64,000 nt of DNA from Apis mellifera (Eukaryota; Arthropoda; Insecta; Hymenoptera; Apidae), in NCBI RefSeq assembly GCF_003254395.2, contig NC_037646.1:7783881-7847880 (forward strand). Direction: 5' to 3'. Positions 56,619 through 64,000 of the stretch are shown here, piece after piece. Position 1 is the stretch's first letter; each line of letters begins with the position of its first letter. Position numbers and translations under genes: made by a program. The notes under the pieces are model-generated. The model saw only the letters and a program-made list of their open reading frames with translations, was not told where the DNA came from and made no database searches.

Positions 56619-59567
56619 ATGTTACGAATTACAAATTATATTCAAATAAAATCGCAAAATTTTATCAAAATCATGAACAAACACATGAATACAAGGTAAA
56701 GTATTTTACTATTATTATTAATTGTAATTGTATAATTTGTATTATATTGCATACAGTTAACAAAATTATTGCATTTCATTTATATGTGTGCTATTTTAAA
56801 ATTTCTTTTTTAAATAATTAATAAAAATTATTTTTATTAATTAAATTATTATTGTTGTGTACGAATTTACAAATTCGTTTTTCAAATATTTACTTAGTAA
56901 AATACATATATTGTTTTTGCGTTATTTTAACATATGTTATATGATTTATACATACATACATATATATATATATGTATATGGACTTTAAACAATTATATAT
57001 ATATTTTAACAATTATATATATATATTTATACATGTATGCAAACTATACTTTATATAAATGGATATAATAATAATTTGATAATTAATAAATAATATATAT
57101 AAGATGCATATATAAAATTATTATAAATTTATATTTATAAACAATTATTTTTAAAATGAAATAAATAGATATAATATGTAAAAAAATGAATAATTTTTTA
57201 TTTATTTTTGAATATAGATTTTATATAGATTTTATATAAAAATTTATAAAATTCTTTTAATATTTTATAATTTAAAATTAAATTTAAAAAAATTATTAAA
57301 AATGTGATATATTTTAGATGTTTTGTTACTCAAGCTGTTGTAAAAAATATAACAGAAGAAAAAACAGAAAAAAATACAGCTATAAAATATCAATCTTTTG
57401 TCAAGAATATTTTTATTAGTGAATTAGAGACTAGTCAAATATTTCCATTTCCAGAAGTGTTAACTGAAGAGCAAAATGATACGTTAAGATTATTAATTGA
57501 TCCTATGGAAAAATTTTTTGAGGTAATAAAATTATAAGAAATGAATGAAAAATCTTTTTTTTTTTAAATTTATAGTTGCAATTTATTATTAATTGATTAT
57601 TATTATTTAATTAATTAAATTTTTGCTTAAAGAAAGTAAATGATCCAATGAAAAATGATGATAATGCATCAATAGATGAGAAAACTTTACGATCAATGTG
57701 GGAACTTGGAGTATTTTGTCTTCAAGTTCCTCAAGAATATGGTGGATTAGGATTAAATAACACTCAATATAGCAGATGTGTTGAAATATGTGGATATAAT
57801 GATTTAGGTATTGGTATCACTTTAGGTGCACATCAAAGTATAGGATTCAAGGTATATTTTTATTTACACAAAGAATATTTTACATGAATATAATTCAATT
57901 TAATTTATATAGGCAATACTTTTATATGGTACACCAGAACAAAAAAAAAAATATCTTCCAAGAGTTTGCAATGGTGATTATGCAGCATTTTGTCTCACAG
58001 AACCAAGTAGTGGTTCAGATGCTGGTTCAATTCGTTCTCGTGCAATAAAATCTGCAGATGGTTCACATTATATTTTAAATGGCAATAAAATTTGGATATC
58101 AAATGGTGGTTTAGCAGAAATAATGACAGTTTTTGCTCAAGTTCCTGTACAAGATTTAGAAACTGGTAAAATTAAAGATAAAATTACAGCATTTATTGTT
58201 GAAAGATCTTTTGGTGGTGTAATAAGTGGACCACCAGAAAAAAAAATGGGTATTAAATGTAGTAATACAACAGAAGTACATTTTGAAAATGTTAAAATAC
58301 CAGCAGAAAATATTATAAAGGGCGAAGGACAAGGTTTTTCGGTATTAATTTGTTTACATAAAAAAATTATAAAAAACTTAAAAGAATATTCAATATATAT
58401 TTTGTATTTTATTAGGTTGCAATGAATGTTTTAAATAATGGTCGATTTGGTATGGCTGCTGCTCTTTCTGGAACTATGCGTTATTGTATTAAAAAAGCAG
58501 TTGAACATGCAACACAACGAGTACAATTTGGACATACAATAGATTATTATGGAAGTATTCAAGAAAAATTAGGTCGTATGGCAATGTTACATTATGTAAC
58601 TGAAAGTCTTGCATATTCAATTGCGGGTAACATGGATAATGGAAGTCAAGATTATTATTTAGAAGCTGCAATTTCTAAAGTAAGATTACTTTAAAAAGAT
58701 AAAGTTCATATCATTATTTTAAAATAATTGTTTTAGTGTTTTGCATCAGAAGCTGCATGGTGGGTTTGTGATGAAACTATACAAATATTAGGTGGAATGG
58801 CATATATGAAAGATACAGGTCTCGAACGAGTTATGCGAGATTTACGTATTTTTAGAATTTTTGAAGGAACTAATGATATTCTTCGTATTTTTATTGTACT
58901 TTCTGGACTTCAACATGCAGGAATTCATTTGCAACAATTAATGTCAGCAATTAAGATTCCTAGTATCAATTTAAGATTAGTATTTGAAGAATTAAGCAAA
59001 AGAGCAATGCGAACAATTGGATTTTCATCAACACGTAATCTTATTCAATTAGTTCATCCCAGATTACACAGTAGTGCTACATTATGTGCTAAGGTTTATA
59101 TTAGTTTATAATAATCGATATTAATAATTAATTATTAATTTATAAATAATTATTTATAGAGCATAGAAGCTTTTGGTCAAACTATAGAAGGTGCTATTAT
59201 TAAATATGGACCAGGAAATATTGTGGAGCAACAATTTATTCTTAATAGACTAGCTCAAGCAGCATTTGATATATATACTATGGCTATTATATTAAGCAGA
59301 GCATCTACATCTGCAAACAAAAATCTTCCAAATATGGAACATGAACTTCTTATGGCAGAAACTTGGTGCAATGAAGTAAATATACTTAAAATTAACTTCA
59401 ATTTATTTTTATTTTTAATAAATGTTATTTTATTATAGGCAACTAATCGTGTGAATAATAATTTAAAATTTGATAAAAAATTGGATATATTTAATAACTT
59501 AAGTAAAATTTCAAAGAATATGTGCGATGTTGGTGGATGTGTTCAATTAAATCCATTAGGATTTTAA
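56619..59567 (+). CDS. ACADVL: Very long-chain acyl-CoA dehydrogenase, mitochondrial
   Basis: FAD enzyme for the first step of mitochondrial beta-oxidation of long acyl-CoAs. The 631-residue model uses exons 56619-56695, 57318-57522, 57633-57851, 57913-58341, 58416-58679, 58737-59093, 59160-59375 and 59439-59567; all phases fit. The N-terminus is basic and Ser/Asn-rich with no early acidic residue, as expected for a mitochondrial presequence. The acyl-CoA dehydrogenase signature CLTEPSSGSDAGS, the WISNGG substrate/FAD region and the catalytic Glu441 in FRIFEGTNDILR are present. The long C-terminal extension ends in NPLGF, as in VLCAD, which favours VLCAD over ACAD9. Oddity: the second signature reads QILGGMAYMKD, with Ala where Gly is usual. 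AATAAA at 59569-59574 almost touches the stop. Confidence 0.93.
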
Positions 59568-62126
59568 TAATAAAATCAATCAATAACTAATCAATAAACA
59601 TAGAATTGTAAATTATTTACTTAAAACAATAATATAATTAATATTACAATACTTTAAATATATATGAACTTTAAATACATAAAATATTTTAATATGAATT
59701 AAGGTGTAATATTAAAGTTTAATAGTTTTGTAACAAAATTAAAATTTTTTATACGAAATAGATATTATAAATAAACTTATATAAAAAATATACACATGAA
59801 AGTAGATGCTGTTTATTTTTCATTGAATCTCATAAAATAGTGAATTAAAGAAATAAAATAATGTATAATAGCTTATGTAGTTATTTATATAATAAATTAA
59901 ATGTAAGTATAGAATTTTTTTTTATCATACATTTCAAAATGTTTGATAATATTAGTCTATATATAAAAAAAAAATACTATGGTATTTTAATTTATAATTA
60001 ATATTAATTTTCGATTATCTTCATTTAATTGTAATATAAATGCACAATTTAACAATATCACAACATTACATAAAGGTAAGAATATATTTTTTGACAATTT
60101 TTTTATCTGTCTATAATATGGAAGCACATAGAATATAGCCATTGTATGATTTAACTTTTACAGCATCCATATAAGACATTAATAACATTAAGTGAAGTGA
60201 AATGAAGTACATGCAAAAACAAAATTGCATATCTCTTTATTATGAGAAATGTACTTAAGTTTGAGAATCAAATCATTAATTTTTTTTTTATATAGTGTAT
60301 GAAAAAAAGAAAAAGTTATTATTGATAATTTATATATTTAATCATATTGAAATATAAAAATTATAATTTTAATTTATTTTGATCATATTGAAATATAAAA
60401 ATTAAAAACAAAATAATATATAATACCTGTTATTTTGTTTAATATGTAAAATTTTATAGATAAATAATACAATTTGATAATAAATATATCATTAAGATTT
60501 TATAATTAACATTGGCAGTGTTTTTCTCCAATTTATAATTAATTTGAGTCTCAAACTTTAAGTTGTTAAAGTATTTAACACATATAATAAATATTATTCA
60601 AATGCAAATAAGATGGCATGAAACTATTATGATGAGGTATGATTTTATTATTAAATGTTAAAACATGAAATTGGAAAGAATTTACCATTGTGGACAGATA
60701 TAACTGTAATTCATAACTTTTCAGAAAAATAGAATATTAGATTATTTCTTGATATTTGTGTTACTCCAGGTAATTTTATCTTTAAAAACATATGAATTCC
60801 ATAACATGAATTCACAATTTGTAATATATTTGTGTTTCCCCTATGTACTATACCTTATGGTCTAATAAGCCTTTATAAGAATATCGGTAAATATATTATA
60901 TCACGAATAAAAAAAAAGAATAATTAAAATTAAATAAGAATCAATATATTAAAATATAAAAATAAAGAACGATTTCACGATTAATCATAATAATATAATA
61001 ATAATTTTTAATATCATGTTTATTTCATAAATTTTCTTCTTTAGTATTAATTTTAATTTTCATATCAAACTGAAATTTTTTTATAAGAAAACAACATTGT
61101 TTATATTTTATTAAATTATATTTATTCTGAATAATTTATGAAGTTTGAATTCATTGAAAAATTGATTCAAATATTATATAATTGATGTATTAATTTTTCA
61201 TAACATTTTTTAATGGTAATATTATTTTTTTTTACATTTTTATAATCTGCTTATCTATTATATTTTTACGAAAATAATAACAATGGAAATGTAATTTTCT
61301 GCATTTTTTAATAATCTAAATGATTGTTTTATAAATTTACAGCAGTTGTATTTTAATTAAATCTTAAATTTATATAAATGAACATTTATAAAATATATTT
61401 TAAAAATGAATATTTTAAAAATAAATTTTCAAAATGTATGTTATTTTTTTTTTCATGTTTAAGTGAAATCACTCTTTCGTTGTATTTATTATCTTCATAA
61501 GAAACTGCATATATAGAACTAATCAATAATTTGTAATATTATTTAAAGTTACGATTTAGTAGGAAATTTATAAATGTAATATATAAAAGCTTCCAAGTAC
61601 AAAGTAGTAAATAATATAGGAAAACAAAATTGTTAATGCTGAAATTAGTTTTAATTAGAAAATTAATTTTACAGAAAATATAAGATAAAATTTTAAAAAA
61701 TGAAATATTACACAATTGAAACTTTGTATTTTTCAATGTTAGATGATTATATTTAGTTGCTCAAAAAATATGAAAGAATTTTAAAATTTCAATAATACTA
61801 TTTTAATATCATAATATTTATAAAAAGATTATTACCAAATAAAATTAATTAAAATTAATTTTTGTAAATCATCATTATGTAGTTCTATAAATTATTTCTT
61901 CATAATATTTTAAGGATGAAGTATCTATATGATAGAAAAAATTATATTATTATAAAGCAAATATATTATTATAATAATCTATACCATAAATTTATGATTA
62001 AAACTTATTCATTTTAATAATAAACAATGATTTTGTATCATTAGTTACCACATATGTACTTATAAGCTTAAAGATTTTTAATGACACAGTATCACTACCT
62101 GGAGTAACTTTTAAGAGTTAGAAAAG
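59568..62126. other. Convergent AT-rich spacer
   Basis: Between the 3' ends of VLCAD (+) and LCMT1 (-). It contains both 3' UTRs (AATAAA on the plus strand at 59569 and near 59,770). A perfect 13-base inverted repeat is present (60760-60772 and 62096-62108). No coding sequence was recognised. Confidence 0.55.
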
Positions 62127-63858
62127 CTAACCCTGTGCTATAGATAAATTTTTAAATGTTTGTCCATTCCAAGCAACTGAGATACAATAATGTTGCAATA
62201 ATTGAACTAAAAGTTCTCGCTCATCCAACATTTCTATATGTTCGATTCGACTACGATCATCTTGAGGCAGTGAATCATAGACTTCTACCATTGTCCATGC
62301 ATTAGAGCCTTCCCAACTGTTTATTATAAAACTGAAATATATAATTTTATTTATATAATTTTTATAATAAATTCTTATTACTTGTAAAAAATAAACATAA
62401 AAAAAGATAGATATACCGTCTTTGTTGAGTTTCCAAAGATTCACAATCTTCTACACCTGCTAATAAACATCCACGACTACGTAAATTAGACAACATAACT
62501 TGACCAAATTTATCTTTCATGTTCACTTGTTCATAATTAACAAAAATACTATTTGGAAATTTTCCAGCAAGCCATTTTAACAATGCAGAAGCTGCACTAG
62601 TGTCTATGTATACTAAAACACATTCTGCAAGGAACATGGTTGGAAGATTAAAATTAACTTCTGCTTGTGTTAATTTATTAATAAGTTCAGATATGTGCCG
62701 CAGATCTATTCCCACCAAATGATAATTGGCAGCATGTAGATCTGTTGTTGAAAACCTAATTTCTCCATCTGCAAAATAAATTTTAATTAATAAAAATTTA
62801 TGTACAAAGATAGAAAAATTGTAAAATTAATTAGAATTTAATATTATAATTATGTACCTTCTGTATTTAACATATCTATCAATTGTTTATGTTTTTTGAT
62901 GTGATAACATTTTCTAGCAGTAATGCTAGGAAAATCAAGTTCTATAAAATTTGCTGGACTTTTTCCTGTTTCCTTAAGTCTCCAATAAAGTGTATCAAAT
63001 CCAGCACCCAAGTTTATAATTTGTCCTTCTTCACCAGATAGCTATATCACAAATTAATTTTATTTGTATATTTTATAATAAATAAATATTTATAATAAAT
63101 AAATATATCTATATATTTATTTTTATTTAAATATAAAATTAAAATAATAAATATAAAATTTATTTTATATTTTAATGCATTCTTTTTTTTTATATAAATT
63201 AAATTAATTAGCAATTGTAAAAAAATATATTTTTATATATATTATAATTTTATAAATAATAACATGAAAATATATATACATTATGCTTCAGTTTTATTTG
63301 CTCATTATAATTATATATTTTGAAACATAAATAATTAAAACATAATTTTTTTCATCTTTTATTAATTAAAAAAATTTTTTAAATTATTTAAAAAATATAG
63401 TACACTCAATTATTTGTTATTTCTATACAAAATATCTAATGTGTATAAGATTGACCTATTTTATTGTTTCGTGATAAAAGGAGAACTTCGAAAATTAGGA
63501 CAGGGCCTCGGCCAGGTCAAGGTTTCCGGCATTGCATGTCCTTTGCTACTCAAATCAGCTGTATCCCGGATTGTTTCTATCATGTTCTAGGTTATGCCAA
63601 TTTTGAAGATGCAAAAACGAAATCTAAAGGAAAAAAACTAGTACATACCTTAAGGAATTTGTCAACGAACACCTCAATTCCTTTTACTCTCGCATAGTAA
63701 CCGCGATTGATTTCAGGTGCTTTTCGACCAGTTTGTTTTACGAAAAAGTTGATAAATGGATCGGACCAGTAACTAAGTTGCACAGCATATCTTTTACACT
63801 CACTTGCATCATCATTAGTGGCCTGTATGGCCTCATCATCAGCCATATCTTTGATCAT
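62127..63858 (-). CDS. LCMT1: Leucine carboxyl methyltransferase 1 (PP2A methyltransferase)
   Basis: Uses S-adenosylmethionine to methylate the C-terminal Leu of the PP2A catalytic subunit, which controls assembly of B-subunit holoenzymes. The 316-residue model (human 334) uses exons 63649-63858, 62858-63041, 62417-62768 and 62127-62331, with matching phases. Conserved elements in order: KAPEINRGYYARV near residue 50; the SAM-binding motif IINLGAGFDTLYWRL; IELDFPSITARK, whose acidic residue should contact SAM; GIDLRHISEL; LAECVLVYID; and NYEQVNMKDKFGQVM. The start could be the ATG at 63858 or a second in-frame ATG at 63846. Intron 1 (63042-63648) contains an unexpected ORF and poly(A) signal. 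Confidence 0.94.
63461..63583 (-). CDS. Small ORF in LCMT1 intron 1; possible alternative last exon or nested gene
   Basis: A 40-codon frame starts MIETIRDTADLSSKG and includes the GC-rich stretch ending TWPRPCPNF. Its stop overlaps an AATAAA (63460-63465, minus strand). The segment is far richer in G+C than the rest of the AT-rich intron. A CTAG just before it could act as an acceptor in a frame compatible with LCMT1 exon 1, giving a truncated methyltransferase without the SAM site; that intron would be only about 60 bases. It could also be a nested gene or chance. I do not recognise the sequence. Confidence 0.3.
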   Translation of the reverse strand: MIETIRDTADLSSKGHAMPETLTWPRPCPNFRSSPFITKQ

Positions 63859-64000
63859 TACACCAATTTCGGTTCACTTCAGTTATGATAAATCATTATT
63901 CGAAGTTTTCTTAATGTAGAAACCGTTACTTGTCACTCATAGAAAACTGTACAAGCGACCATACTGCTTAAGACTATATGGAGACTGCCGTAGACTCGCA
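63859..64000 (-). promoter_or_regulatory. LCMT1 5' UTR and promoter-proximal region
   Basis: Upstream of the LCMT1 start and more complex than the intron sequence. It runs to the window edge. No core motif was assigned. Confidence 0.4.

Noticed and set aside
63464..63697. 77-codon plus-strand ORF near LCMT1
   Set aside because: Overlaps LCMT1 exon 1 in antisense. The opposite-strand frame in the intron looks more protein-like and has a poly(A) signal.

Overview
The window is nuclear DNA of an insect, most likely a honey bee (Apis) or close relative. This is inferred from very AT-rich introns and spacers, short GT-AG introns, conserved single-copy animal genes and abrupt GC shifts. No database search was possible, so the species call is inference. 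No prokaryotic operon, CRISPR array, transposase, rRNA or convincing tRNA was seen.

Layout. Positions 1-10,440 are moderately GC-rich, repeat-dotted sequence with no convincing gene. From 10,803 to 25,994 a BTB/C2H2 zinc-finger transcription factor lies on the minus strand, with four coding exons spread over 15 kb. The base composition changes near 21 kb, inside its first large intron: to the left the sequence is fairly GC-rich, to the right it is extremely AT-rich. A possible short two-exon plus-strand transcript lies at 29.2-30.0 kb. A three-exon, lysine-rich orphan gene (30,925-31,605, +) follows, with a cluster of DRE-type octamers in front of it. Next is the LENG8 homolog (34,082-37,805, +), a SAC3/GANP-domain mRNA-processing factor with polyQ and RS tracts.

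The right half holds five recognisable genes. They are the PKA type I regulatory subunit (40,652-46,817, -), a gamma-syntrophin (50,248-53,381, -), the SLC25A51-type mitochondrial NAD+ carrier (54,567-55,510, -), a very-long-chain acyl-CoA dehydrogenase (56,619-59,567, +) and the PP2A leucine carboxyl methyltransferase LCMT1 (62,127-63,858, -). Each model was rebuilt exon by exon with phase-compatible GT-AG junctions, and protein lengths agree with the families.

Functional links. The genes form no operon. The NAD+ carrier and VLCAD are divergent neighbours with linked mitochondrial roles. PKA-R1 and LCMT1 act on opposing kinase and phosphatase signalling. The best leads for new biology are a possible alternative PKA-R1 first exon, a compact ORF with a poly(A) signal inside LCMT1 intron 1, the 29-kb short transcript, the orphan gene, a triplicated repeat beside a splice donor, and a recursive-splice-like junction in the syntrophin.
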